The position numbers were made by a program, and so were the translations under genes. 64,000 bases of DNA from Enemella evansiae (GTDB lineage Bacteria; Actinomycetota; Actinomycetes; Propionibacteriales; Propionibacteriaceae). The first letter of the stretch is position 1, and every line of letters begins with the position of its first letter. Below are positions 29,847 to 42,283 of the stretch, piece by piece. The notes under the pieces were generated by a model. That model was not told where the DNA came from. It did not search any database and saw nothing but the letters and a program-made list of their open reading frames with translations. Location of the stretch: the NCBI RefSeq assembly GCF_002250705.1, contig NZ_NMVP01000001.1, forward strand, positions 310,001 to 374,000. The letters are read 5' to 3'.

Positions 29847-29874
29847 GCCCGCGCCTCTCGGCACGGCCGCGGGC
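29847..29874. terminator. Weak hairpin between ftsK and the WYL gene
   Basis: Seven-bp GC stem GCCCGCG / CGCGGGC around a 14-nt loop, between convergent stops, without a T run. It is the only structure in this 35-bp gap. Confidence 0.4.
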
Positions 29875-29877
29875 GGC

Positions 29878-30858
29878 CTACTCGAGGTGCGGTGGGTCGG
29901 TGTGGATGGTGCGGGCCTGGTCGGCGATCTCGACCATCAGGGCGCGCAGTTCGGGTGGGTCGAGGACTTCGAGCCAGTCGCCGAAGCCGAGCAGGACGCC
30001 GACCGCGCCGCGCAGCGAGGTGACCTCGGCGCTGACCCGCTCGTGTTCGGGGCCGTCCGGGCGGCGGGTAGGTTCGCCGGCCAGGGCCAGGCCGAGCTGG
30101 CGGATGACCAGGTCCGCCTGACCGCGCAGCACCCGCAGTTCGATCGGGTACGCCTCCCGCTCCCGCCAGGCGGCGCGGAGCTGCTGCCAGACCGCTGCCA
30201 GATCGAGCCCCGGTGGGCGGTGCGCGCGGGCCGAGAGCACCTCGAGTCGCTGGATCCGATCCAGCCGATAGGTGCGTGGCGAGCCGCGATGGGCGGCGAT
30301 CAGATACCAGGTGCCGGCGGCCTGGACGAGGCCCCAGGGGTCGATGGTCCGGGTCCGGACCTGCTGGGCACCCCGGGAGCGGTAGCCGATCCGCAGTCGG
30401 CGGTCCTGCTCCACCGCGGCCAGGGTGACCGGCAGGTGTACCGGGCCGCCGGGGCGTACCCGGCCCCAGCCCTCGGGGTCGAACAGCACCCGGTCGAGGG
30501 TGTGGCCGACCGAGCGGACGTGCTCCTCCGGCAACCCGCTGGACAGCTTTCGTAACGCCCGTTGGAAATCCCGGTCCACCCCGAGGCTGGTGCTGAGCTG
30601 CCCGCCGACCGCCAGGAACAGGGCCCGGGACTCCTCGGCGGTGAGCGTCTCGGCCGCCGGTCGATAGCCGGGCAGCAGCGCATAGCCACCGCGCCGGCCG
30701 CGCTCGGCATAGACCGGTACGCCGGCGGTGGACAATGCGTCGATGTCGCGGACCACGGTCCGCGGGGTCACCTCCAGCCGGCGGGCGAGCTCGCTGGCAC
30801 TCAGTCGCTGGTGCTGGCGCAGCAGCGCCACCAGCTGCAGCAGACGATCGGCGCGCAT
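29878..30858 (-). CDS. WYL-domain transcriptional regulator with N-terminal HTH
   Basis: 326 residues: a DeoR-like winged helix (RLLQLVALLRQHQRLSASELARRLEVTPRTVVRDID, about 4-60), then a WYL domain (about 145-225; AAGTWYLIAAHRGSPRTYRLDRI) and a C-terminal WCX-like extension. WYL domains sense nucleic acid or nucleotide ligands; PafB/PafC of the damage response belong here, but this gene is not beside proteasome genes, so it should not be named PafBC. It starts 16 nt after the SUKH-like gene and probably shares its transcript. The target is unknown. Confidence 0.9.
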   Translation of the reverse strand: MRADRLLQLVALLRQHQRLSASELARRLEVTPRTVVRDIDALSTAGVPVYAERGRRGGYALLPGYRPAAETLTAEESRALFLAVGGQLSTSLGVDRDFQRALRKLSSGLPEEHVRSVGHTLDRVLFDPEGWGRVRPGGPVHLPVTLAAVEQDRRLRIGYRSRGAQQVRTRTIDPWGLVQAAGTWYLIAAHRGSPRTYRLDRIQRLEVLSARAHRPPGLDLAAVWQQLRAAWREREAYPIELRVLRGQADLVIRQLGLALAGEPTRRPDGPEHERVSAEVTSLRGAVGVLLGFGDWLEVLDPPELRALMVEIADQARTIHTDPPHLE

Positions 30859-30874
30859 GAGGACGGCACCTGGC

Positions 30875-31921
30875 TCACGGTGCGGAGATCATCAGGGTGA
30901 GCTGGCGCAGCCGGTCGCTGCCATCGAACTCCAGATGCAGATACCGACCCTCGACCAGATAGCGCAGGAAGGTCGGCCCACTGCGTTCGGGTCGCCCACC
31001 CAGCAGGGTCTGCACCGTCGACCGGTCGGCGGCGGTGCGCAGGCCGTGGATCAACGCATCCGGGCGGGGATGGTCCTCCAGCCGGATGAAGACCGTCTGC
31101 AGCACTCCCGCACCGAATCGCAGTTCCAGCCCGGAGCGCCGCAATCGCGCCGCGCTGCGATGGGCACCCCGGGGTCCCCAGTCCGCACCCGGATCGGCCA
31201 CCAGCGCGACCAGCCGCCGCAGCCGTTCGTCGCCATCGGGTGCGCCGAGCGCCGCCAGCAACGTGGTGATCTCACCCTCGACGGAGACCGGACCGGCCGC
31301 CGCAGCTGCCGTGGCCGGGGGCCCGATCGGCTCCGGCACACCCGGCGCACCGGTGGCCTCCGCGGTGCGCGCCTCGACCCAGGCGGTGAACGCATCGGAT
31401 TCGTCGACGTCGTTCCACTCGTCGGGGACGGTCACCTCGAAGGTTTCCTCCACCCAGGCACGGAAATCACTCACCGCCGCGATGGACTCCTCGTCCTCGG
31501 GAGGCCCGGCGAGCTCGTAGGAGACCAGCTCCAGGTAGCCGATGGCGATCAGCCGCAGGAAGTCGATCGCGGACTCGGCCAGGATCAGCGCCTCCCCGTC
31601 GGAGCCGAGTTCCACCACCCGCAACCCGTCGGACTCATCGAGCCAGAGCGCCGCCATCGACCCGTCGCCGGCGGCCTGCGCGATCGGCAGCAGCCGGTCC
31701 TGGCCCGGCGTACCGGGCTCGAACCAACCCTCCAGGGTCTCGGTGTCGCTGAACACGATGCCCAGCTGCCGGTCACCCGGATAGGGGGTGAGGAAGTAGC
31801 CGTGTTCGGTGCGCTCGCCGAAGCCCTGGCCCTCCATCCACTGCCAGGCCCGTTCGAGCTCGTCGGGGATCCTCATCCCGACGGGGAGCCGGGGCTGCAG
31901 CAACTGGGAGAACGTCGACAT
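30875..31921 (-). CDS. SUKH (SMI1/KNR4)-like N-terminal protein of unknown function
   Basis: About 348 residues. Residues 10-150 look like a SUKH-superfamily domain: PDELERAWQWMEGQG, YPGDRQLGIVFSDTETLEG, AALWLDESDGLRVVELGSDG and LAESAIDFLRLIAIGYLEL, the usual closing helix. A Pro/Ala-rich hinge (near 215-235) leads to a second domain (240-348) that I do not recognise. SUKH proteins are often immunity partners of secreted toxins, but no toxin gene is near. ATG 31921 (MSTFSQLLQ) has TAGATT ending 7 nt upstream on the minus strand, which supports this start. Divergent from the TIGR03086 gene. Confidence 0.7.
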   Translation of the reverse strand: MSTFSQLLQPRLPVGMRIPDELERAWQWMEGQGFGERTEHGYFLTPYPGDRQLGIVFSDTETLEGWFEPGTPGQDRLLPIAQAAGDGSMAALWLDESDGLRVVELGSDGEALILAESAIDFLRLIAIGYLELVSYELAGPPEDEESIAAVSDFRAWVEETFEVTVPDEWNDVDESDAFTAWVEARTAEATGAPGVPEPIGPPATAAAAAGPVSVEGEITTLLAALGAPDGDERLRRLVALVADPGADWGPRGAHRSAARLRRSGLELRFGAGVLQTVFIRLEDHPRPDALIHGLRTAADRSTVQTLLGGRPERSGPTFLRYLVEGRYLHLEFDGSDRLRQLTLMISAP

Positions 31922-32022
31922 GGGCCGAAATCTAGCCGTCGGATGGCCGGAAAACCATGACATCGGGTGTCTGATATCGGCCCCCAGGATGGGGGACAAC
32001 CGCACCGACGAAGGGAAACCCG

Positions 32023-32634
32023 ATGAACCTCCCCGATCTCCGACCGCAGCTCACCACCGCCCAGACCCGGATCTGCGAGCTGGTCGCGGCGACCGATCCG
32101 GAGCAGCTCGACCTGCCCACCCCGTGCAGCGAGTTCACCGTCACCGGGCTGGTCGAGCACCTGTTCGGCGTCCAGCTGCGGATCATCTCCTACGCCACCA
32201 CTCGCCGGGTGGGCGACAGCCCGGCCGGCGTGCCGCTGACCAGCACCGACCCGGCCGCGATCGCCGACCAGCTCCGCGACCTCGCCGCACAGGGGCAGCG
32301 GGCCTGGGCCGACTGGTCCGCCGCGGACCTGCAGACCCAGACCGTCACCGGCCCGTTCGGCACCGTACCGGGCGGGGTGGCGCTGGCGATCATGACCAGT
32401 GAGAACGTCGTGCACGGCTGGGACCTGGCCGTCGCCACCGACCAACCCAGCGAGGGCGACCCGCAGACCGCCACCCTGCTGCTGGTGATGATGCAGCGGG
32501 CGCTGCCCGCCGAACCGCGCGGCGGGGCGGAGATCCCGTTCGCCGCCCCGGTCACCCCGGCCGCCGATGCCGGCCCGACCGAACGGCTGGCGGCCTGGAC
32601 CGGGCGTGTCCGGCCGATGCCGCTGACCGGTTGA
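32023..32634 (+). CDS. TIGR03086 family (DinB/maleylpyruvate isomerase-like) metal-binding protein
   Basis: 203 residues, four-helix DinB-like fold. TPCSEFTVTGLVEHLFGVQ carries the first metal-binding His, and MTSENVVHGWDLAVAT the second with its typical VHGWDLA. Proteins of this group use or bind mycothiol or other small thiols in actinobacteria; the substrate here is unknown. The start ATG 32023 is preceded by GAAGGGAAA as ribosome site. It probably has its own transcript. Confidence 0.85.
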   Translation: MNLPDLRPQLTTAQTRICELVAATDPEQLDLPTPCSEFTVTGLVEHLFGVQLRIISYATTRRVGDSPAGVPLTSTDPAAIADQLRDLAAQGQRAWADWSAADLQTQTVTGPFGTVPGGVALAIMTSENVVHGWDLAVATDQPSEGDPQTATLLLVMMQRALPAEPRGGAEIPFAAPVTPAADAGPTERLAAWTGRVRPMPLTG

Positions 32635-32697
32635 GGCCGGATCGAGACCTGCGCAGGGTTCGGCGCGGCGGCGCTGGCCGGATACGCTGGTGGGGAC

Positions 32698-34128
32698 ATG
32701 ACTGAGACCACTCCCGTTCATCTGGTCAGCCTCGGCTGCGCCCGCAACGACGTCGACTCCGAGGAGCTCGCGGCACGTCTGGAGGCCGGCGGTTTCCGGC
32801 TCGTCGACGAGGCCGAGAACGCCGAGGCGGTGCTGGTGAACACCTGTGGCTTCATCGAGGCCGCCAAGCTCGACTCGATCAACACGCTGATGGCGGCCGC
32901 CGATCTCAAGGAGCAGGGCTCCGCGCGGGCGGTGGTCGCCGTCGGCTGCATGGCCGAGCGCTACGGCACCGAGCTCGCCGAGGAACTGCCCGAGGCGGAC
33001 GCGGTGCTCGGCTTCGACTCCTATGCCGACATCGACGAGCGGCTGCGCGCCATCCTCGACGGGGCCCGTCCCGCCGCGCACGTGCCGCGCGATCGGCGTA
33101 CGCTGCTGCCGCTCAGCCCGGTGGACCGGCAGGCCGCCGCCCAGCAGCAGGCCGCCCCACCGAAGGAATCGCCGGAGGTCACCGGCTCGATCGCCAACAC
33201 CGGTGCCCGGGTGCTGCGCCGCCGGCTCGGTTCCGGTCCGATGGCGCCGCTCAAGCTCGCCTCCGGCTGCGACCGACGCTGCGCCTTCTGCGCCATCCCC
33301 GCCTTCCGCGGGGCCTACCTCTCCCGCCGGCCCGAGGAGATCGTCGCCGAGGCCCGCTGGCTGGTCGACCACGGGGTCCGCGAGGTGTTCCTGGTCAGCG
33401 AGAACTCCTCCTCCTACGGCAAGGATCTCGGCGATCTGCGCAGCCTGGAGAAACTGCTCGGCGAGCTGTCCGCGGTCGAGGGGTTGGACTGGATCCGGGT
33501 CTCCTATCTGCAACCGGCCGAGACCCGACCCGACCTGGTCAAGGCGATCTGCAGCACCGACAAGGTGGTGCCCTATTTCGACCTCTCCTTCCAGCACGCC
33601 AGCAATCCGGTGCTGCGCCGGATGCGGCGCTTCGGCGACCCGGACTCCTTCCTCGGGCTGATCGACCAGGTCCGCGGCCTCGCCCCGACCGCCGGGATCC
33701 GCTCCAACGTGATCCTCGGTTTCCCGGGTGAGACCGAGCAGGATGTGCAGGTGCTCAGCGACTTCCTCAGCGCCGCCCGACTCGATGCGATCGGTGTCTT
33801 CGGCTATTCCGATGAGGAGGGCACCGAGGCCGCCGGGATGGGCGACAAGGTCGACCCCGACGAGGTCGAGGCCCGTCGCGCGGCCGTCGCCGACCTGGCC
33901 GCCGAGCTGGTCGACCAGCGGGCCGAGGAGCGGATCGGCGAATCGGTCCGGGTGCTGGTCGAGGAGATCGACGAGGAAGGCCGGTTGCTCGGCCGGGCCG
34001 CGCACCAGGGGCCCGAGGTGGACGGTTGCAGCGAACTGGTCGGCTCCAGCGCGGCGGTCGGAACCTTCGTCTCCGGTACCGTCGTGGCCAGCGAGGGAGT
34101 CGACCTGATCGTGGAGGTGACCCGATGA
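32698..34128 (+). CDS. rimO: Ribosomal protein S12 methylthiotransferase
   Basis: Adds a methylthio group to Asp of ribosomal protein S12. 476 residues. The MTTase N-terminal cluster uses C14, C50 and C84 (SLGCARND, VNTCGFIEAAK, VGCMAERYG); the radical-SAM cluster is C191xxxC195xxC198 (CDRRCAFC); a TRAM domain closes the protein (VLVEEIDEEGRLLGRA). The spacing SLGCARND and the C-terminal ending distinguish it from MiaB, which is also in this window (47490). The stop overlaps pgsA (ATGA), starting a rimO-pgsA-cinA unit. Confidence 0.95.
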   Translation: MTETTPVHLVSLGCARNDVDSEELAARLEAGGFRLVDEAENAEAVLVNTCGFIEAAKLDSINTLMAAADLKEQGSARAVVAVGCMAERYGTELAEELPEADAVLGFDSYADIDERLRAILDGARPAAHVPRDRRTLLPLSPVDRQAAAQQQAAPPKESPEVTGSIANTGARVLRRRLGSGPMAPLKLASGCDRRCAFCAIPAFRGAYLSRRPEEIVAEARWLVDHGVREVFLVSENSSSYGKDLGDLRSLEKLLGELSAVEGLDWIRVSYLQPAETRPDLVKAICSTDKVVPYFDLSFQHASNPVLRRMRRFGDPDSFLGLIDQVRGLAPTAGIRSNVILGFPGETEQDVQVLSDFLSAARLDAIGVFGYSDEEGTEAAGMGDKVDPDEVEARRAAVADLAAELVDQRAEERIGESVRVLVEEIDEEGRLLGRAAHQGPEVDGCSELVGSSAAVGTFVSGTVVASEGVDLIVEVTR

Positions 34129-34742
34129 ACGCCCAGCCGACCCCGGCCGATGCGACCAGGTCCCAGATCAACGGCCCCAACGTGCTGACCGCGATCCGGT
34201 TGCTGGCCGTCCCGGTCTTCGCGGTGCTGCTGCTCAGCTATCCGCACGACCCGACCTGGCGGCAGATCACCACCGCCGTCTTCGTGGTCGCCATCCTGAC
34301 CGACTTCGTGGACGGCTGGTGGGCCCGCCGCTACAACCTGGTCACCGACTTCGGCAAGATCGCCGACCCGATCGCCGACAAGGCGCTCACCGGGATGGCC
34401 TTCATCGGGCTGAGCATCCTCGGGGAACTGCCCTGGTGGGTGACGATCCTGGTGCTGGTCCGCGAGTGGGGCATCACCGTGATGCGCTTCGTGCTGCTGC
34501 GCCGCGGAGTGGTGCTGGCGGCCAACAAGGGCGGCAAGTTCAAGACCACCGTGCAGGCGATCGCGCTGGTTCTCTATCTGCTGCCCCTGCCCGGGTACCA
34601 GTGGGGCCAGCCGATCTCGACCGAGGTGATCCCCGAGATCGTCTCCTGGATCCTGATGGCGGTCGCGGTGATCGTCACCGTGTTCACCGGGATCGACTAC
34701 GTGCGCGAGCAGCTCACCGGTCCGCGACGCGATGACGAATGA
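34125..34742 (+). CDS. pgsA: CDP-diacylglycerol--glycerol-3-phosphate 3-phosphatidyltransferase
   Basis: Makes phosphatidylglycerol phosphate at the membrane. 205 residues, about five to six helices. The CDP-alcohol phosphotransferase motif is complete: DFVDGWWARRYNLVTDFG followed by KIADPIADK (DxxDGxxAR-x8-GxxxDxxxD). The start ATG overlaps the rimO stop by 4 nt, and the 3' end overlaps cinA by 11 nt. The linkage pgsA-cinA-clgR is conserved in actinobacteria. Confidence 0.95.
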   Translation: MNAQPTPADATRSQINGPNVLTAIRLLAVPVFAVLLLSYPHDPTWRQITTAVFVVAILTDFVDGWWARRYNLVTDFGKIADPIADKALTGMAFIGLSILGELPWWVTILVLVREWGITVMRFVLLRRGVVLAANKGGKFKTTVQAIALVLYLLPLPGYQWGQPISTEVIPEIVSWILMAVAVIVTVFTGIDYVREQLTGPRRDDE

Positions 34743-35247
34743 GCCCGCTCCCGGTCCGGTGGGCCTGCCCGAGTTGGTACGCCTGGCCGAGCCGGTGATC
34801 GCGGCCGCGGTGCGCTCCGGGCGTAGCGTCGCCACCGCCGAATCGCTGACCGGTGGGCTGCTCGGGGCTGCGTTGACCGGGGTCTCCGGGGCGTCGGCGG
34901 TCTATCGCGGCGGACTGATCCCCTATGCCACCGACCTGAAGGCCAGCCTGGGCGGGGTGGATGCGGAGGAGCTGGCGCGTCACGGCGCCGTCTCCGCGCA
35001 GACCGCCCGGGGGATGGCCGCCGGGGCCGCGGCACGCTGCGGCGCCGACATCGGGATCGCGCTGACCGGGGTCGCCGGCCCGGACCCGCAGGAGGGGCAT
35101 CCGGCCGGCACCGTGTTCTGCGGCTGGTACGCCGCAGCGGGCGCCGAGCACCGGGAGCTGCGGTTGGCCGGGGATCGGGCCGAGATCAGGTACGCCGCAG
35201 CGGCCGCCGCCCTCGGCGTACTCACCGAGCTGCTCGATTCGGAATAA
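34732..35247 (+). CDS. cinA: CinA family protein (nicotinamide-nucleotide amidohydrolase domain)
   Basis: 171 residues equal to the C-terminal PncC domain only, without the COG1058 half. SVATAESLTGGLLGAALT, GGLIPYATDLKASLGG, SAQTARGMAAGAAARC and IALTGVAGPD are the standard blocks. It would hydrolyse NMN to nicotinate mononucleotide and ammonia, recycling pyridine nucleotides. It overlaps pgsA by 11 nt, so translation is coupled. Confidence 0.93.
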   Translation: MTNEPAPGPVGLPELVRLAEPVIAAAVRSGRSVATAESLTGGLLGAALTGVSGASAVYRGGLIPYATDLKASLGGVDAEELARHGAVSAQTARGMAAGAAARCGADIGIALTGVAGPDPQEGHPAGTVFCGWYAAAGAEHRELRLAGDRAEIRYAAAAAALGVLTELLDSE

Positions 35248-35263
35248 TCCTGCGCACACAACG

Positions 35264-35281
35264 GTTCTGCTGAGGGCGGAC
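35264..35281. promoter_or_regulatory. ClgR-type operator upstream of clgR
   Basis: TGCTGAGGGCG (35268-35278) matches 10 of 11 core positions of the ClgR site as I recall it (CGCYNANRGCG). It lies between cinA and clgR, 51 bp before the clgR start, where autoactivation has been described in relatives. Confidence 0.6.
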
Positions 35282-35331
35282 CAGCGTGCCGGGTCTGTGC
35301 ACCGCTACCCCCATTGGGTAGAGTCGGATCC

Positions 35332-35628
35332 ATGGCCGAGGAGGAAGGCAAGCCGATGCTCTTGCGTGAGTTGCTCGGTGAGACCCTGCGCGAGGAGCGG
35401 GTCCATCAGGGACGCACGCTGCGTGAGGTCTCCGGCATGGCCCGGGTCAGCCTCGGTTATCTCTCCGAGGTCGAGCGCGGCCAGAAGGAGGCCTCCAGCG
35501 AGCTGCTGGCAGCCATCTGCACCTCGCTCGATCTGCCGCTGTCGTCGCTGTTGTCCACGGTGAGCGACAAGCTGGTCATCTCGGAGCGGCCGATTCGCCC
35601 GGTGGCCGAGGTGCGCGCCGCGGCCTGA
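35332..35628 (+). CDS. clgR: ClgR-type XRE regulator of protease and stress genes
   Basis: 98 residues from ATG 35332. A single XRE helix-turn-helix (TLREVSGMARVSLGYLSEVERGQKEASSELLAAICTSLD) nearly identical in wording to ClgR, activator of clpP/clpC and other stress genes. The family's usual start is MLLRELLGE (here ATG 35356). However, TAGAGT (35319-35324) ends 7 nt before ATG 35332, so both starts are plausible. The short C-terminus ends in RAAA, and ClgR is known to be degraded by Clp protease through its C-terminus, so an AA ending fits. Confidence 0.92.
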   Translation: MAEEEGKPMLLRELLGETLREERVHQGRTLREVSGMARVSLGYLSEVERGQKEASSELLAAICTSLDLPLSSLLSTVSDKLVISERPIRPVAEVRAAA

Positions 35629-35634
35629 GGCCGC

Positions 35635-40122
<4,488 letters not shown>

Positions 40123-40128
40123 GCGGGC

Positions 40129-40151
40129 ATTCTGCCAAGGGGGACCGACAG
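40129..40151 (-). promoter_or_regulatory. PafBC-type (RecA-NDp-like) promoter of lhr
   Basis: On the minus strand CTGTCGGTC (40143-40151), 8 nt, CAGAAT (40129-40134), then 6 nt to the lhr ATG. Against TTGTCRGTG-N8-TAnnnT it matches 7 of 9 upstream positions, the exact spacing, and all but the first base of the -10. Confidence 0.5.
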
Positions 40152-40187
40152 TCACGCCAATCGTGGGATGCCACCTACACTTGCCGG

Positions 40188-40382
40188 GTGCGGGAGACCG
40201 AGTTGTGGGCGCGAATGGGGCAGCATCTGGGCCCGGCGTACGCCCAGGTGTGGGCCGACCAGACGACCCTGGCCGAGCTCGGGGGGCGGACCGTGCGGGA
40301 GGCGCTGGCCGCCGGGGTGCCCTGCAAGACGATCTGGCGGGCGGTCTGGTCCGCCCTGGAACTGCCGCCCGTCGACCGCTGA
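40188..40382 (+). CDS. DUF3046 family small protein
   Basis: 64 residues: TELWARMGQHLGPAYAQVWAD and LAELGGRTVREALAAGVPCK are the DUF3046 pattern. Function unknown, but the gene sits next to recA across actinobacteria. GTG 40188 has TACACT (40176-40181) ending 6 nt upstream: leaderless layout. It is divergent from lhr, whose promoter lies in the same 65-bp gap. Confidence 0.9.
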   Translation: MRETELWARMGQHLGPAYAQVWADQTTLAELGGRTVREALAAGVPCKTIWRAVWSALELPPVDR

Positions 40383-40429
40383 ACCGGGTGATCCGGTGAT
40401 TCCCGAGGTAATTGGCGTGTCGGCTTCGT

Positions 40430-40445
40430 TCGAACAGATGTTCGG
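40430..40445. promoter_or_regulatory. LexA (SOS) box upstream of recA
   Basis: TCGAACAGATGTTCGG, 11 of the 12 specified positions of the actinobacterial SOS box TCGAACNNNNGTTCGA (last base differs). It lies 142 bp before the recA start and upstream of the PafBC-type promoter. Confidence 0.85.
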
Positions 40446-40511
40446 GTAAGTTATCCACCGAGCTGAACGACCCGAAGCACTGTCCACAGGTCCGGGGTCA
40501 CGGCCGACCGA

Positions 40512-40534
40512 TTGTCGGTGGTGGTCCCTAACGT
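40512..40534 (+). promoter_or_regulatory. PafBC-dependent (RecA-NDp) promoter of recA
   Basis: TTGTCGGTG (40512-40520), 8 nt, TAACGT (40529-40534): an exact match to TTGTCRGTG-N8-TAnnnT, the LexA-independent damage promoter defined at mycobacterial recA P1. Transcription would start near 40541 and leave a leader of about 47 nt. Confidence 0.85.
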
Positions 40535-40587
40535 GTGGATGACGACTCACCCGATCCGGACCTGGTCCGGCCCAGAAAGGAAACACC

Positions 40588-41634
40588 ATGGCTGTGGCAG
40601 ATCGCGAGAAGGCGCTTCAGGCGGCACTGGCCCAGATCGACAAGCAGCACGGCAAGGGCTCGGTGATGCGACTGGGCGAGCAGACCGCCGCGCCCATCGA
40701 CGCCATCCCGACCGGCTCGATCGCCCTGGACATCGCGCTCGGCATCGGCGGGATCCCGCGGGGCCGAGTGGTCGAGATCTATGGCCCGGAGTCCAGCGGT
40801 AAGACCACGGTGGCGCTGCACGCCATCGCCAACGCCCAGACCGCCGGTGGCATCTGCGCGTTCATCGACGCCGAGCACGCCCTCGACCCGGAATACGCGA
40901 AGAAGCTCGGTGTCGACACCGACTCGCTGCTGGTCTCCCAGCCCGACAACGGTGAGCAGGCGCTGGAGATCGCCGACATGCTGGTCCGCTCCGGTGCGCT
41001 CGATCTGATCGTCATCGACTCGGTGGCCGCGCTGACCCCGCGCGCCGAGATCGAGGGCGAGATGGGTGACTCGCACGTCGGCCTGCAGGCCCGGCTGATG
41101 AGCCAGGCGCTGCGGAAGATGACCGGTGCGCTGAGCGGCGCCGGCACCACCGCGATCTTCATCAACCAGCTGCGCGAGAAGATCGGCGTGATGTTCGGCT
41201 CGCCCGAGACCACCACCGGCGGTCGGGCGCTGAAGTTCTACTCCTCGGTGCGCCTGGACGTGCGCCGGATCGAGACCCTCAAGGACGGCCAGGACATGGT
41301 CGGCAACCGCACCCGGGTCAAGGTCGTGAAGAACAAGGTCGCCCCGCCGTTCAAGCAGGCCGAGTTCGACATTCTCTACGGTCAGGGCATTTCCCGCGAG
41401 GGCAGCCTGATCGACATGGGTGTCGACCAGGGCATCATCCGCAAGGCGGGTGCCTGGTTCACCTATGACTCCGACCAGCTCGGTCAGGGCAAGGAGAACG
41501 CCCGCAACTACCTGAAGAACAACCCCGAGGTCGCGCGCGACATCGAGCAGAAGATCAAGGACAAGATGGGTCTGGGCGCCAAGGACGAGGTGCCGGACGG
41601 TGTCGATCCGGTCACCGGTGAGGTGGCCTTCTGA
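40588..41634 (+). CDS. recA: Recombinase RecA
   Basis: Forms ATP-bound filaments on single-stranded DNA, promotes strand exchange and triggers LexA self-cleavage. 348 residues, no intein (unlike M. tuberculosis). Walker [11 protein letters not shown] (about 66-75), the [20 protein letters not shown]alker B/L1 region, [12 protein letters not shown] and the L2 loop [20 protein letters not shown] are all standard. A ribosome site AAGGAAA precedes ATG 40588. Upstream are a LexA box and an exact PafBC-type promoter, so both damage pathways act here. recX follows with overlap or very close spacing. Confidence 0.98.
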   Translation: MAVADREKALQAALAQIDKQHGKGSVMRLGEQTAAPIDAIPTGSIALDIALGIGGIPRGRVVEIYGPESSGKTTVALHAIANAQTAGGICAFIDAEHALDPEYAKKLGVDTDSLLVSQPDNGEQALEIADMLVRSGALDLIVIDSVAALTPRAEIEGEMGDSHVGLQARLMSQALRKMTGALSGAGTTAIFINQLREKIGVMFGSPETTTGGRALKFYSSVRLDVRRIETLKDGQDMVGNRTRVKVVKNKVAPPFKQAEFDILYGQGISREGSLIDMGVDQGIIRKAGAWFTYDSDQLGQGKENARNYLKNNPEVARDIEQKIKDKMGLGAKDEVPDGVDPVTGEVAF

Positions 41635-41696
41635 GCCGCCGACGCGGGCGGGGGGAGGCCCCGCCCGATGACGGGCCGGACGCCGACCCGGAGGAG

Positions 41697-42161
41697 GTGG
41701 CCCGCCAGATCGTGCTGCGGCAGCTGACCATGCAGGCCCGCAGCCGGCACGAATTGGCGGAGATCCTGCGCAAGAAGGGGATTCCGGGCGAGGCGGCGAC
41801 GGCCGTGCTCGACCGGATGACCGAGGTCGGACTGGTCGACGATGCCCGGTTCGCCGAGGCCTGGGTGGATTCCCGGCAACAGCGCCGGCATCTGTCCCGG
41901 GCCGGGGTACGCCAGGAGCTGCAGCGCAAGGGCCTGGACCGCGACCTGGTCAACGAGACCGTCGCCGAGATCAGCAGCGATGACGAGTACGCCGCAGCGC
42001 ACGCGCTGGCGGAGAAGAAGCTGCGCTCGGTGCGGAACCTCGAGCCGGTGGTCCAACGCCGCCGGATCGCCGGCGCCCTGGCCCGCCGCGGCTTCGGCCC
42101 CGGCATCGCCAACCAGGTGCTCACCGACGTGTTGGACACCGATCCCGCCGAGTTCGACTGA
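41697..42161 (+). CDS. recX: Regulatory protein RecX
   Basis: Inhibits RecA filament growth. 154 residues from GTG 41697: three-helix repeats with RQIVLRQLTMQARSRHELAEIL, GLVDDARFAEAWVDSRQQR, LSRAGVRQELQRKG and IAGALARRGFGPGIANQVL. The family usually begins before this GTG, and the upstream in-frame codons read DPEEVARQI, which is also conserved. There is no ATG, GTG or TTG between an in-frame stop at 41619 and 41697, but a CTG at 41631 overlaps the recA stop as CTGA. Initiation at that CTG (176 residues) by coupling to recA is plausible. Confidence 0.9.
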   Translation: MARQIVLRQLTMQARSRHELAEILRKKGIPGEAATAVLDRMTEVGLVDDARFAEAWVDSRQQRRHLSRAGVRQELQRKGLDRDLVNETVAEISSDDEYAAAHALAEKKLRSVRNLEPVVQRRRIAGALARRGFGPGIANQVLTDVLDTDPAEFD

Positions 42162-42194
42162 TCGCTGGCCGTGGCGCGAGCTCGCGATCGGCTT

Positions 42195-42270
42195 GCGATC
42201 CATCGAACCCTGGGTGCATCCGTCGCGTGCTGGAGCACTCCACGGATGAATCCACGGTTCGATGGATCGC
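42195..42270. repeat. 76-bp palindromic element, copy A
   Basis: Ends are a perfect 15-bp inverted repeat, GCGATCCATCGAACC (42195-42209) / GGTTCGATGGATCGC (42256-42270). Inside are a second stem CATCCGT/ACGGATG and a small hairpin GTGCT/AGCAC. It lies 33 bp after recX and may also act as its terminator. Copies B and C have exactly the same length. Confidence 0.9.
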
Positions 42271-42283
42271 GACGTGGGCGCGA

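Noticed and set aside
29878..30858. WYL regulator as PafB or PafC
   Set aside because: Only one WYL gene is here, not a pair, and no proteasome genes adjoin; the domain alone is not enough.
40588..41634. Intein in recA, as in M. tuberculosis
   Set aside because: The reading frame is a continuous 348-residue RecA with no insertion.
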